Positions 43,966-52,413 of a DNA stretch of 64,000 bases are shown piece after piece. The notes under the pieces are model-generated. The model was not told the DNA's origin, ran no database searches, and worked only from the letters and a program-made list of their open reading frames with translations. The DNA comes from Gemmatimonadota bacterium (GTDB taxonomy: Bacteria > Latescibacterota > UBA2968 > GCA-2709665): contig JAPPNU010000071.1 in assembly GCA_028873695.1 (NCBI GenBank), positions 124,001 to 188,000 of the forward strand. The letters run 5' to 3'. A program made the position numbers and the translations under genes. The number at the start of each line of letters is the position of its first letter. The stretch's first letter is position 1.

Positions 43966-44061
43966 CAGTCCGTTGATGGAGTCGCACTGCAGGCGAGGGA
44001 GCGCAACGCAGTATTTCGACCGCAAGGGCGGGCCACAGCCCGGTTGGACTTTTTCAAAGGG
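43966..44061. mobile_element. MITE-like element, family 2, copy B (short form)
   Basis: 96 bp with ends CAGTCCGTTGATGGAGTCGC and, inverted, CCCTTTGAAAAAGTCCAAC. It matches the outer part of the copy at 33551-33697 in reverse orientation but lacks about 65 bp from the middle. It lies between the natB stop and the ribosome site of the next gene, 16 bp before its ATG. Confidence 0.72.
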
Positions 44062-44077
44062 CCTACAGGGAGGTACA

Positions 44078-44842
44078 ATGGCAAACCTGATTGCGTGCAA
44101 CCTGAACAGCTACAGACAGTATCGGGACGGCGCGTTCGAACATCTTGCCCGGATCGGACTGACCCACGTGGAGATTCCGTGTCCCGATCCCGAGCGGAAG
44201 GCCGCGGTGCAGCGTGAACTGGACGGTTACGGACTGCGCGCGTCAAGTCTCATCATTCGTTGTGAGATGCATGCCGACGACGCGGTCCAGCGGTTCACGC
44301 ATTCGCTGAATACCGTGGCGGAGATGGGGGTCGGTCTGGTGTTCACGAGCGTGAAGACGGGAGGCATCGACAGGGATTTCGTCTACGGGAGACTCCAGGA
44401 CATCGGTGACGCCGCGGCAGAACGGGAGATTGTCGTGGCCCTGGAAACGCACCCGGACCTGGTCACGAATGCCGACGTGGCGCTGGAGACGATGCGAAGC
44501 GTGAATCATCCCAATATCCGGATCAATTTCGATACGGCCAACGTGCATTACTACAACGAGGGCGTGGATGCGGTCGAGCAGTTTCGCCGGGTGTCCCACG
44601 CGGTGGCGGCCGTGCATCTGAAGGATACGAACGGCGCCTTTCAGACCTGGCATTTCCCCGCGCTCGGCGAGGGAGTCGTGGATTTTCCCTCCATTTTCGA
44701 GATCTTCGCCGGCCACGGGCGCAATGGACCCTACACGCTCGAACTGGAGGGCATCCAGGGCGAATCTCTGACGCCGCGCGACGTGGAACGACGCATCGAG
44801 CAGTCGCTGGACTACCTTCGGGCCCGCGGGCTGGCGGACTAA
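44078..44842 (+). CDS. Sugar phosphate isomerase/epimerase
   Basis: A 254-residue TIM-barrel enzyme. Metal-ligand motifs are in order: VVALETHPDL, RINFDTANVHYY, AVHLKDTNGAFQTWHFPALGEG, YTLELEGIQG. It probably interconverts keto- or aldose sugars. ATG 44078 has ACAGGGAGG 7 nt upstream; the open frame extends to 43973 only because of the repeat element. It precedes the ROK gene by 23 bp. Confidence 0.86.
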   Translation: MANLIACNLNSYRQYRDGAFEHLARIGLTHVEIPCPDPERKAAVQRELDGYGLRASSLIIRCEMHADDAVQRFTHSLNTVAEMGVGLVFTSVKTGGIDRDFVYGRLQDIGDAAAEREIVVALETHPDLVTNADVALETMRSVNHPNIRINFDTANVHYYNEGVDAVEQFRRVSHAVAAVHLKDTNGAFQTWHFPALGEGVVDFPSIFEIFAGHGRNGPYTLELEGIQGESLTPRDVERRIEQSLDYLRARGLAD

Positions 44843-44865
44843 GCAGCTTCTGAGGCGGCGTTTCC

Positions 44866-45828
44866 ATGATCCTCGCGGTGGATATCGGCGGCACCAATTA
44901 CAGTCTCGCACTGGGAACGTCCGACGGTCGTATTCACAAACGGACAACCGGTTCCACGAATCGCTCCGGCGGCGCTCAATGGATGATTGAACGGGTATTG
45001 AAGGGCGGGGGCCGTTTGATTGCGTCGTCCCCCGAAGCGGTGTCCGCGTGCGGAATCAGTTTCGGCGGTCCGGTGGATTTCGCTTCCCAGCGGATCGTCA
45101 ATTCCACCCACGTGTCGGGCTGGGACAATCTGGCCCTGACCGAGACGATTCAAGGAGACCTCGGTATACCGGCAATTGTGGATAACGATGCCAACGCGGG
45201 CGCGCTGGGCGAATTGACGTTCGGCGCGGGCAGGGGCTGCCGGCACCTGGTCTACTACAACGTCGGCACGGGTATCGGGGCCGGAATCATCATCAATGGA
45301 GAGATTTACCGCGGCGCCAACGGCAACGCCGGCGAACTCGGCCACGTGCCGGTGAATCCGGATGGTCCGCTTTGCGATTGCGGGAATCGGGGTTGTCTCG
45401 AATCCCTTTGCTCAGGTACGGCCATCGGGCGACGAGGGGAGGAGGCGGTGCGCAGACAACCGTGGAGGGGCGGCGGGATCCGTCAGGCCGCGGGAGGTCC
45501 GGTTACGGCCAGGGCTGTCTTCGATGCCGCGCGGTCCGGCGACGGGCTCGCGCTGGAACTGGTGAATGAGACGTGCCGGTACCTGGGCATGGGCGTGGCG
45601 GCGGCAATGAATGCGCTCGCGCCCGAAGCCATTGTGATCGGCGGCAGCGTGGCCAAAGCCGGCAGGGCGTTGCTGGAACCGCTGCGGGAACTGACTGACC
45701 GTTTTCTCATGCCGGTTCACAGGCCCCACCTCACGATTCTTCCCGCCCGGCTGAAAGGCAATTCCGGTCTGTTGGGCGCGGTGGCTCTGGCCGCGACATT
45801 GCAGACCGAAGACCAGGCGACGGGCTGA
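44866..45828 (+). CDS. ROK-family sugar kinase
   Basis: A 320-residue ROK protein of the glucokinase type. The phosphate-1 site is DIGGTNYSLALG (5-16), the ROK zinc signature is GHVPVNPDGPLCDCGNRGCLE (His and three Cys), and YYNVGTGIGAGIIINGEIYRGANGNAGELG is the substrate region. No HTH, so it is a kinase rather than a repressor. The gene is next to a sugar epimerase and could phosphorylate its product. It starts at ATG 44866, 23 bp after the epimerase. Confidence 0.9.
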   Translation: MILAVDIGGTNYSLALGTSDGRIHKRTTGSTNRSGGAQWMIERVLKGGGRLIASSPEAVSACGISFGGPVDFASQRIVNSTHVSGWDNLALTETIQGDLGIPAIVDNDANAGALGELTFGAGRGCRHLVYYNVGTGIGAGIIINGEIYRGANGNAGELGHVPVNPDGPLCDCGNRGCLESLCSGTAIGRRGEEAVRRQPWRGGGIRQAAGGPVTARAVFDAARSGDGLALELVNETCRYLGMGVAAAMNALAPEAIVIGGSVAKAGRALLEPLRELTDRFLMPVHRPHLTILPARLKGNSGLLGAVALAATLQTEDQATG

Positions 45829-45864
45829 ACGGTTTGTGACGCGGAGGCGGATATCGAGAACGGA

Positions 45865-46488
45865 TTGACATACGATCCCGATGAAGCGGTTGCGGCGCTA
45901 GCAAGGGCCGACGCCTCGCTGGGACGTCTGATGGAACGGGCGGGACCATGCCTCCTGGAAGCGCGGGCGCCGTACCATCCGTTTCGCGCGTTGATGCGCT
46001 CGATCGTCTACCAGCAGCTTTCAGGTAAGGCGGCCGGAACCATCTATGGCCGCGTTCTGGAACTGTTTCCTGAGTGCGAGCATCCTGAGCCGGAACAGGT
46101 CCTGGCTGTGCCCGACGAGGGGTTCCGCGGCGCCGGGATGTCCCGGGCCAAGGTGGCGGCGGTGAAAGACCTTGCCGAGAAGACGCTCGAAGGCGCGGTC
46201 CCGGCGGGGCGACGGCTGAACGGGATGCCCGACGACGAGATCATCAGGCGCTTCACACGGGTCCGGGGGGTGGGCGAGTGGACCGTGCAGATGATGCTGA
46301 TATTCGATCTGGGCCGCGCGGACGTGCTGCCGGTCAATGACCTGGGTGTGAGAAAGGGGTTTATGCTCACCTACGGGTTGAACGACCTGCCCGACCGTGC
46401 GGAGTTGCTGGAACGCGGCGAGAGATGGCGGCCGTACCGGTCCGTGGCGAGCTGGTATCTCTGGCGGGCCGTGGAACTCGACGGGTAG
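45865..46488 (+). CDS. AlkA-like DNA-3-methyladenine glycosylase
   Basis: A 207-residue HhH-GPD glycosylase that removes alkylated bases from DNA. The helix-hairpin-helix is FTRVRGVGEWTVQMMLIF (130-147) and the catalytic Asp is in PVNDLGVRKG (D159). RSIVYQQLSGKAAGTIY is the start of the domain. The start codon is TTG at 45865, with GAGAAC in front and no upstream ATG/GTG in frame. It lacks the N-terminal domain of E. coli AlkA, as is normal for this short group. The gene is 36 bp after the ROK gene. Confidence 0.88.
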   Translation: MTYDPDEAVAALARADASLGRLMERAGPCLLEARAPYHPFRALMRSIVYQQLSGKAAGTIYGRVLELFPECEHPEPEQVLAVPDEGFRGAGMSRAKVAAVKDLAEKTLEGAVPAGRRLNGMPDDEIIRRFTRVRGVGEWTVQMMLIFDLGRADVLPVNDLGVRKGFMLTYGLNDLPDRAELLERGERWRPYRSVASWYLWRAVELDG

Positions 46489-46551
46489 CGAAAACCGGAA
46501 CTTATTGCGTCCAACCGAACGGGAGGAATGCTCACGGGAAGAGGAGAATTC

Positions 46552-47595
46552 ATGGCAGGTAAAACCTATCGCGCCGGGATCGTGGGTCTCGGTTTCATCG
46601 GCGGCGCGGACCAGGTGTCGGGCGACGCAATAGGACAGGTGGTGAGCGACCTGGACGGGACCCACGTCGATGCGTTGACGGGGCATCCCCGGGTCGCTGT
46701 CGCGACCGGGGCCAGCAGGGACGAGGGGCGCAGGGAGCGATTTGAAGCCCGCACGGGCGCGCCGGCGTACGCCGATTGGCGCGAGATGCTGGCCGCGGAG
46801 TCGCTCGATATCGTAAGCGTGGCGACGTATGCGCCGTTTCATGCCGAGGTCACGGTCGCGTGCGCCAGGCAGGGCGTGCGCGCCGTCTATTGTGAAAAAC
46901 CCGTCGCGATTCGGGTCTCGGACGCCGAGCGGATGCTGGAGGCGTGCAACGACGCGGGCGCGCTCCTCGTTGTGAACCACAACCGGCGATTCCAGTCCAA
47001 CGCCCGGCGCCTGCGGGACGTCATATCCGGTGGCGCGCTTGGAGAACTGACGTCCGCCTCCATGCAATGGGGTACGGGCCGGCTGGGCAACGTGGGCACG
47101 CATTTCATCGATACCATGCAGATGCTGACCGGGCGGGCCGTCGAGGCCGTGTCGGGTATGCTGGACCTGTCCGGAAAGCCGGATTGCCGCGGCGCTCAGT
47201 TCCGCGATCCCGGCGGCTGGGGCATGCTGCGCCTGGAACGAGGCCTGATCTGCACGGTAGACGCCGCGGATTATGGGACGCTGCCGCCGCGGATCTCCGT
47301 CCACGGCGCGGAGGGCTCGGCCGTACTCGACGGCAGGGACGCGGTCCTCGAATTCCGGGACGGGCGGAGGGAAGCCTGGCCGGATCCCGAGGGCGCTGTT
47401 TCTTCAATGGACCGTGCGGTGAGCGAGATTGTGGACTGGCTGGACGGGAAAGCGGCCTTTCCGTACGCGGCATCGGAAGCCGTCAGGACGCTGGAGGCGA
47501 TTGTGGGATTTCACGTCTCGCATGCCCGAAACGCCGCATGGGTCGATTTGCCGCTGGCGGGGCAGGACCGTGATCGCGAGGTTTTGAGTGGATAG
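46552..47595 (+). CDS. Gfo/Idh/MocA-family oxidoreductase
   Basis: A 347-residue NAD(P)-dependent oxidoreductase. GIVGLGFIGG (8-17) is the nucleotide-binding loop, and YCEKPVAI carries the EKP catalytic lysine; the C-terminal alpha/beta domain has NVGTHFIDTMQMLTG. It probably oxidises a sugar or inositol derivative. GAGGAG precedes ATG 46552, which is preferred to 46528. It converges on the dioxygenase gene with 12 bp between stops. Confidence 0.88.
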   Translation: MAGKTYRAGIVGLGFIGGADQVSGDAIGQVVSDLDGTHVDALTGHPRVAVATGASRDEGRRERFEARTGAPAYADWREMLAAESLDIVSVATYAPFHAEVTVACARQGVRAVYCEKPVAIRVSDAERMLEACNDAGALLVVNHNRRFQSNARRLRDVISGGALGELTSASMQWGTGRLGNVGTHFIDTMQMLTGRAVEAVSGMLDLSGKPDCRGAQFRDPGGWGMLRLERGLICTVDAADYGTLPPRISVHGAEGSAVLDGRDAVLEFRDGRREAWPDPEGAVSSMDRAVSEIVDWLDGKAAFPYAASEAVRTLEAIVGFHVSHARNAAWVDLPLAGQDRDREVLSG

Positions 47596-47607
47596 GGTTG
47601 CTACCGG

Positions 47608-48381
47608 CTATGGTGCGACCGGACCAAAAACGGAGATGGCGTCGTCGGGCCCCACCGGACAGGGGTATGGGTCGGCGGTTTTTCTCTCGCCCAATTGAGG
47701 ATTGCCCAGTGCATTGTAGCAGATGATGAACGACCGCCGATGGCGGCTGGACGTATTGGGCGTTGAGGAATGCAGAAGGTTGCAGTCGAAGAAGAGGACC
47801 GAACCCGGCGACATCTCGCAGTGGATGCAATCGAACAGGGGTTCGATATCCGCGATTCTTGCGGGATCCGTGCCGGTCTGGGTGCCAACCCTGACGTGGT
47901 CCAGCCTCCCGAGGCGATGGGAGCCGCGAAGGACCCGCAGGCATCCGTTGTCCCGCGTGCACTCGTCCAGGGCGATAAATGCGCTGATCATCCTGGGAAA
48001 GACGAACCCCTGGTTGTACCAGTATCCGTAGTCCTGGTGCCACTCCCAGGCGCCGCCTTCATGGGCGTCTTTGAACATGACCTTGCCGTGGAAGAAGGCG
48101 ACCTCTTCGCCCAGAAGGATGCGGATATTGTTGACAATACGGGGACACGTGGACACCGCGGTCCAGATGTCGTCTCCAAGTTCGTGCCAGATCGAGAGCC
48201 TTGAACTCATTCCCGACGCGTCCGTCGTTGCGCGCGTATTCTCCGCTACGCGCGCCCCCGTTTCAACCGCGTCGATCAGGATGCGGACTTCGCCTTCGCT
48301 GAAGAGGTTGTTCGACAGGACGTATCCGTTCCTGCGAAAACCGGCAACCGCATCGGGATCCAGGTATTCCGGCAACTCCAT
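47608..48381 (-). CDS. Phytanoyl-CoA dioxygenase-family protein (PhyH)
   Basis: A 257-residue Fe(II)/2-oxoglutarate dioxygenase. The metal triad is visible: H115 and D117 in WEWHQDYG and distal H204 in NLLHSSTPN; the 2OG-binding Arg is in SRHRRSF. The substrate is unknown; large numbers of such genes occur in Latescibacterota and Poribacteria. It has AAAGGCCG before ATG 48381. It stands divergently from the mutase-small-subunit gene. Confidence 0.88.
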   Translation of the reverse strand: MELPEYLDPDAVAGFRRNGYVLSNNLFSEGEVRILIDAVETGARVAENTRATTDASGMSSRLSIWHELGDDIWTAVSTCPRIVNNIRILLGEEVAFFHGKVMFKDAHEGGAWEWHQDYGYWYNQGFVFPRMISAFIALDECTRDNGCLRVLRGSHRLGRLDHVRVGTQTGTDPARIADIEPLFDCIHCEMSPGSVLFFDCNLLHSSTPNTSSRHRRSFIICYNALGNPQLGERKTADPYPCPVGPDDAISVFGPVAP

Positions 48382-48610
48382 TTTTCGGCCTTTCTTCCAT
48401 ACATCGGGTTTTCATGCGGGCCCGGATATCGCAGATGGCGCTCCGCACCGGCGGCGTGCGTGAGGACTCCAGATCAATATAAAGGCTGCGGCGCTGATTC
48501 GCAAACGGGGATGTTCGAATTGCCATTCGGAAATATGCGCGGCGCCCATTGCGAACGGAGATGACGCAGGGACGCGTTGAGTTTCGGCGTTATATCTTTC
48601 GGGAGTCGAA

Positions 48611-49006
48611 ATGTCCGGTCGCAGAATACGAATTCTGATTGCAAAGGTCGGTCTGGACGGGCACGACCGGGGGGCCAAGGTGGTGGCGCGTGCGCTGCGG
48701 GACGCGGGGATGGAAGTCATTTATACCGGCCTGCACCGCACGGCGGATGAGGTGGTGAACGCCGCGATCCAGGAAGACGTGGACGTGCTGGGTATCAGTT
48801 CTCTCTCGGGCGCCCATCTGACGATCTTCCCGAAGGTGATGGATCTCCTGGAGTCGCGGGGCGCGGATGATATTCTTGTGGTCGGCGGCGGCATTATGAC
48901 ACCCGCGGACCAGGAGGCGCTCAAGGCCCGAGGGCTTGCATACTTCTGGGGGCCCGGGACCCATACCGGCGATATAATCACGTGTCTCCGGGAAGCCGTG
49001 AAATGA
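48611..49006 (+). CDS. Cobalamin B12-binding subunit (methylmalonyl-CoA mutase small/C-terminal type)
   Basis: A 131-residue flavodoxin-like B12-binding domain. The DxHxxG motif is DGHDRG (D16, H18, G21), which binds the lower face of cobalamin, followed by LGISSLSGAH and VVGGGIMTPAD. It matches the C-terminal half of acyl-CoA mutases and needs a separate large subunit, which is not in the window. Its stop overlaps the meaB start by 4 bp (ATGA). CGGGAG is 6 nt before ATG 48611. Confidence 0.9.
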   Translation: MSGRRIRILIAKVGLDGHDRGAKVVARALRDAGMEVIYTGLHRTADEVVNAAIQEDVDVLGISSLSGAHLTIFPKVMDLLESRGADDILVVGGGIMTPADQEALKARGLAYFWGPGTHTGDIITCLREAVK

Positions 49007-49935
49007 GAGATCTGGCCGGGCGGGTCCTCGCGGGTGAGATCCGTGCCGCCGCACGGGCCATTTCGCTCATAGAGAGACGTGACGATAACCTGGCCTCCCT
49101 GTTGTCAGCCCTGTACCCTTCTACGGGCGGCGCCTTTCGGATCGGTATCACGGGACCGCCGGGCGCCGGCAAGAGTACGCTTGCGGGCTGTCTCGCGCAG
49201 CGCTTTGTGGAAGCCGGACGGGCTGTCGGCGTTCTGGCCGTGGATATCGCGAGCCCGTTTTCCGGAGGCGCGCTGCTGGGCGATCGCATCCGGATGCAGG
49301 AGCTAGCGAGCGATCCGGGGGTGTTCATTCGTAGCATGGGCAACGAAGGTCAGCCGGGCGGAGTCTGCAGTGCGGCACGGGACGCCGTAAGGGTAATGGA
49401 GGCGATGGGAAAGGACGTGGTGCTCGTGGAGACCGCAGGGGTCGGGCAGACCGACGTGGACGTGGCCCACTGTGTGGATGCCGTGGTGCTGACCCTGGTA
49501 CCGGAGTCTGGCGACGAGGTCCAGTTGCTGAAAGCCGGCGTGATGGAAATCGCGGACGTCGTTGCGCTGAACAAGTCCGACCGTCCCGGGGCGACCGGAC
49601 TTGCGGGAGAACTGAGAGAAACCCTCCATGCGAGGGGCGAGCGCGACGGCTGGGAGACGCGGCTTGTTCGTACGGTCGGTTCAAACGGGGAGGGCCTTGA
49701 AGCGCTTTATCAGTCCCTCGAGGCATTCTCTCGCCATCTGAAATCGGGCCACAGACTGGCGGTCCTGCGCGAGCGACAGATCCGGCGTGAACTGCGGGAA
49801 CGCGTGGAGCGGCGGCTGGCACTCAGAATGAATGCGGCGCTGGCGCGGGAATCGCTGGATCGCGCCGTCGCCCGTGTCCGCGCGGGAGAGGACGATCCTT
49901 ACAATGCCGCCGAGAGGTTATTGTGCGAAACGTGA
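49003..49935 (+). CDS. meaB: Methylmalonyl-CoA mutase-associated GTPase MeaB
   Basis: A 310-residue G3E-family GTPase, the chaperone that protects and reactivates B12-dependent acyl-CoA mutases. Walker A is GITGPPGAGKSTL (48-60). Further motifs are DIASPFSGGALLGDRIRM (switch region), VLVETAGVGQTDVDVA (Walker B) and ALNKSDRPG (NKxD). The C-terminal helix is the ArgK-type dimerisation arm (HLKSGHRLAVLRERQIRRELRERV). ATG 49003 overlaps the mutase subunit by 4 bp; GTG 48982 is upstream. Confidence 0.92.
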   Translation: MRDLAGRVLAGEIRAAARAISLIERRDDNLASLLSALYPSTGGAFRIGITGPPGAGKSTLAGCLAQRFVEAGRAVGVLAVDIASPFSGGALLGDRIRMQELASDPGVFIRSMGNEGQPGGVCSAARDAVRVMEAMGKDVVLVETAGVGQTDVDVAHCVDAVVLTLVPESGDEVQLLKAGVMEIADVVALNKSDRPGATGLAGELRETLHARGERDGWETRLVRTVGSNGEGLEALYQSLEAFSRHLKSGHRLAVLRERQIRRELRERVERRLALRMNAALARESLDRAVARVRAGEDDPYNAAERLLCET

Positions 49936-50015
49936 ATCGTCGGCGGACGTACGCACGCGAGGCGCGCCACCAACCCCGAACCCCGGGACAATTTGTAGAT
50001 CGTGAGGCCCACCCG

Positions 50016-50960
50016 ATGGATTTCTGGACCGAAAAGCGGGTTGCGGTTACCGGCGGCGCCGGGTTTCTGGGCAGGGCTGTGGTTCGGAAACTGCGCGAAC
50101 GGGGTTGTCGTCAGATCTACGCGCCGCGCAGCCGTGACCACGACCTGCGCGAGCAGGAAGCCGTACGGCGCATGTACGAGATCGCGCGTCCCGATCTGGT
50201 GATTCACCTGGCCGGTTCCGTCGGCGGCATTGGCGCCAATCAACGGTATCCAGGCCGTTTTTTTTACGACAATCTGGTGATGGGCGCCCATCTTCTCGAG
50301 CAGGCCCGCAGGTTCGAGGTGCCGAAGTTCGTGGGTATCGGGTCGGTTTGCGCCTATCCCATGTCCACGCCGGTACCCTTCCGGGAGGAAAACCTGTGGG
50401 ACGGGTACCCGGAAGCGACAAACGCGGCCTATGGCCTGGCCAAGAAAATGATGCTCGTCCAGGGCCAGGCCTATCGCGCGGAGTACGGCTACAACGCGAT
50501 TCATCTGCTTCTGTCAAACCTGTACGGGCCGGGAGAAAATCTGGATCCGGAGACGTCCCACGGGCTCGCGTCCATCGTGCGGAAATTCGTGGATGCCAGG
50601 AATCAGCGTCACGATCACGTTATCCTGTGGGGAGACGGTTCGCCCACGCGCGAATTTCTGTACGTGGAGGACGCCGCTGAGGGCATATTGCTCGCTTCCG
50701 AGTTCTACGATCTGCCGGAGCCCGTCAACCTGGGATCGGGCGTGGAGATCTCAATCCGGGACCTTGCCGCGAAAATAGGGCGCCTGGCGGGATTCGCCGG
50801 CAGGGTTCGCTGGGACCGGACCAGGCCGAACGGGCAGCCGAGGCGATGCGTGGACGTGACCCGGGCGAAGCGGCATTTCGGATTCGAAGCCGCAACGACG
50901 CTGGATGAAGGGCTTCAGCGCATGATTTCGTGGTACGAAAAACAGCCGCATAGGGCGTAG
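50016..50960 (+). CDS. GDP-L-fucose synthase-like NAD-dependent epimerase
   Basis: A 314-residue extended SDR. The nucleotide loop is VTGGAGFLGRAVV (11-23), GSVGGIGANQRYPG is the fucose-synthase-type insert, the catalytic pair is NAAYGLAKKMM with YxxxK, and NLYGPGENLD and REFLYVEDAAEGI complete the GFS pattern. Sequence similarity suggests GDP-4-keto-6-deoxy-mannose conversion, but other 3,5-epimerase/reductase products are possible. ATG 50016 has GAGG upstream; the frame is open to 49923. It is 50 bp before the DegT-family gene. Confidence 0.87.
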   Translation: MDFWTEKRVAVTGGAGFLGRAVVRKLRERGCRQIYAPRSRDHDLREQEAVRRMYEIARPDLVIHLAGSVGGIGANQRYPGRFFYDNLVMGAHLLEQARRFEVPKFVGIGSVCAYPMSTPVPFREENLWDGYPEATNAAYGLAKKMMLVQGQAYRAEYGYNAIHLLLSNLYGPGENLDPETSHGLASIVRKFVDARNQRHDHVILWGDGSPTREFLYVEDAAEGILLASEFYDLPEPVNLGSGVEISIRDLAAKIGRLAGFAGRVRWDRTRPNGQPRRCVDVTRAKRHFGFEAATTLDEGLQRMISWYEKQPHRA

Positions 50961-51010
50961 ACGCATTCAGATCTTGAAGAAACACACGGAAAACGGAAGG
51001 CGGGTTCGAC

Positions 51011-52222
51011 GTGTCCGAAGACCGTGACGTACGGCCGCCGGTCATCGGCGTCGGTACGATGAATATCAGTCCCCGTGCGAAGGCGCTGGTAAACGAGGTC
51101 CTGGACAGCAATCGGCTGTCGTACGGTCCGATGACGCGCGCGTTCGAGGCCGGATTCGCACGCGCGCACGGGTGCCGGTCCGGCGTGATGAGCAACAGTG
51201 GCACGAGCGCACTGCTGGTCGCCCTGGCGGCGCTGAAGGAATTGCACGGATGGGATGACGGCGACGAAGTCATCCTGCCCGCGGTGACCTTCGCGGGGAC
51301 GGCGAATATCGTCTTCCACGCACGAATGCGCCCGGTGCTCGTGGACGTCGATCCGATCCACTACGATCTGGACCCGGAGAAAATCGAGGAGGCGGTCACG
51401 TCTCGCACCAGGGCGGTCATTCCCGTCCACGTCTTCGGGCAGCCGTGCGACATGGATCCCATCCTCGATCTGGCCCGGCGGTACGGTCTCAGGGTCATCG
51501 AAGATTCGGCGGAGACCATGTTCGCGGGATACAAGGGTCGCAGCGTCGGAAGTCTCGGCGAAATCGGGTGTTTTTCCACCTATGCGGCACACCTGCTGAC
51601 GACCGGAGTGGGCGGACTGAATACGACCGACAATCCCGAGTATGCCGATAAGCTGAGATCGCTGATCAACCATGGGCGGGATTCGACGTATCTCAATATA
51701 GACGACGACGACCGGAAGTCGCCGGAGGAACTTCGAAGCATCGTCTCCCGGCGATTTTCTTTTGTGAGTCCCGGATACAGTTTCCGGCTGACCGAGATGG
51801 AGGCCGCTCTGGGACTGGCGCAACTGGAGGCGTGGCCGGAGATGATCGCCGGCAGGAGGAAGAATGCGGCCTGGCTGACCCGGAAGTTGTCCGGGCACGA
51901 CGCGTATCTGCAGCTTCCCCGTATTCGACAGGGATGCGAACACTCGTTCATGATGTATCCGATCGTGCTGAGGGACGGGAAGAAGGATGCGCTGGTAAAT
52001 TTCCTGGAAGAGAACCGGGTTGAAACGCGTGAGATGCTGCCTCTGACCAATCAGCCGCTCTACCGGAGACTGCTGGACATCAGCGAGGCGGATTATCCCG
52101 TTGCCGAGTGGATCAACAGAAGCGGGTTCTACATCGGTTGTCACCAGGACCTGACGTTAACCGACCTGGATCGAATCGTGGAACTGTTCGATCGTTTCTT
52201 CAGGGGCGGACCTACCCCCTAA
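51011..52222 (+). CDS. DegT/DnrJ-fold PLP enzyme with His in place of Lys (3-dehydratase-like)
   Basis: A 403-residue enzyme of the DegT/DnrJ/EryC1 sugar aminotransferase fold. Motifs NSGTSALLVAL, LPAVTFAGTANI, VHVFGQPCDMD and IEDSAETMFAGYKG are normal. At the PLP-lysine site the sequence is CFSTYAAHLLTTGVGG, with H194 where aminotransferases have Lys. The same Lys-to-His change defines the PLP/PMP 3-dehydratases ColD and RfbH (E1), which use it as base. So a 4-keto-6-deoxy-hexose-3-dehydratase role is likely; it sits next to a GDP-fucose-synthase-like gene. GTG 51011 has GGAAGG upstream. Confidence 0.85.
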   Translation: MSEDRDVRPPVIGVGTMNISPRAKALVNEVLDSNRLSYGPMTRAFEAGFARAHGCRSGVMSNSGTSALLVALAALKELHGWDDGDEVILPAVTFAGTANIVFHARMRPVLVDVDPIHYDLDPEKIEEAVTSRTRAVIPVHVFGQPCDMDPILDLARRYGLRVIEDSAETMFAGYKGRSVGSLGEIGCFSTYAAHLLTTGVGGLNTTDNPEYADKLRSLINHGRDSTYLNIDDDDRKSPEELRSIVSRRFSFVSPGYSFRLTEMEAALGLAQLEAWPEMIAGRRKNAAWLTRKLSGHDAYLQLPRIRQGCEHSFMMYPIVLRDGKKDALVNFLEENRVETREMLPLTNQPLYRRLLDISEADYPVAEWINRSGFYIGCHQDLTLTDLDRIVELFDRFFRGGPTP

Positions 52223-52291
52223 CCCCCTTCTTAAGGGAAGGGAGAACGGTGACTGTTCGATGTACCGGGTTTGTGGTAGTGCCGGAACGGC

Positions 52292-52311
52292 GGGCGACCG
52301 GCCGGTCGCCC
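52292..52311. repeat. Perfect 20-bp palindrome, copy 1
   Basis: GGGCGACCGGCCGGTCGCCC, followed by CTACG. The copy at 52377-52392 shares the core and also has CTAC on its outer side. GC-rich palindromes of this type occur as dispersed repeats in FCB-like genomes. Confidence 0.7.
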
Positions 52312-52370
52312 CTACGTTTACCAGGCATTCGCGAATCGAAATCGCCAGGCCGTATTGTTGACCGGTTTTT

Positions 52371-52397
52371 GTAGGTGCGACCGGCCGGTCGCCCTAC
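52371..52397. repeat. Palindrome copy 2, before the glycosyltransferase
   Basis: GTAGGTGCGACCGGCCGG and its arms pair around GCGACCGGCCGGTCGC (52377-52392), with a GTAGG/CCTAC outer stem. It lies 17 bp upstream of the glycosyltransferase ATG. Confidence 0.65.
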
Positions 52398-52413
52398 TTG
52401 CTACAGGGTACCC

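Noticed and set aside
42646..44100. 484-codon frame antisense to natB
   Set aside because: Rich in His/Arg/Gln as expected from the complement of a membrane protein gene; natB has clear motifs and a good ribosome site.
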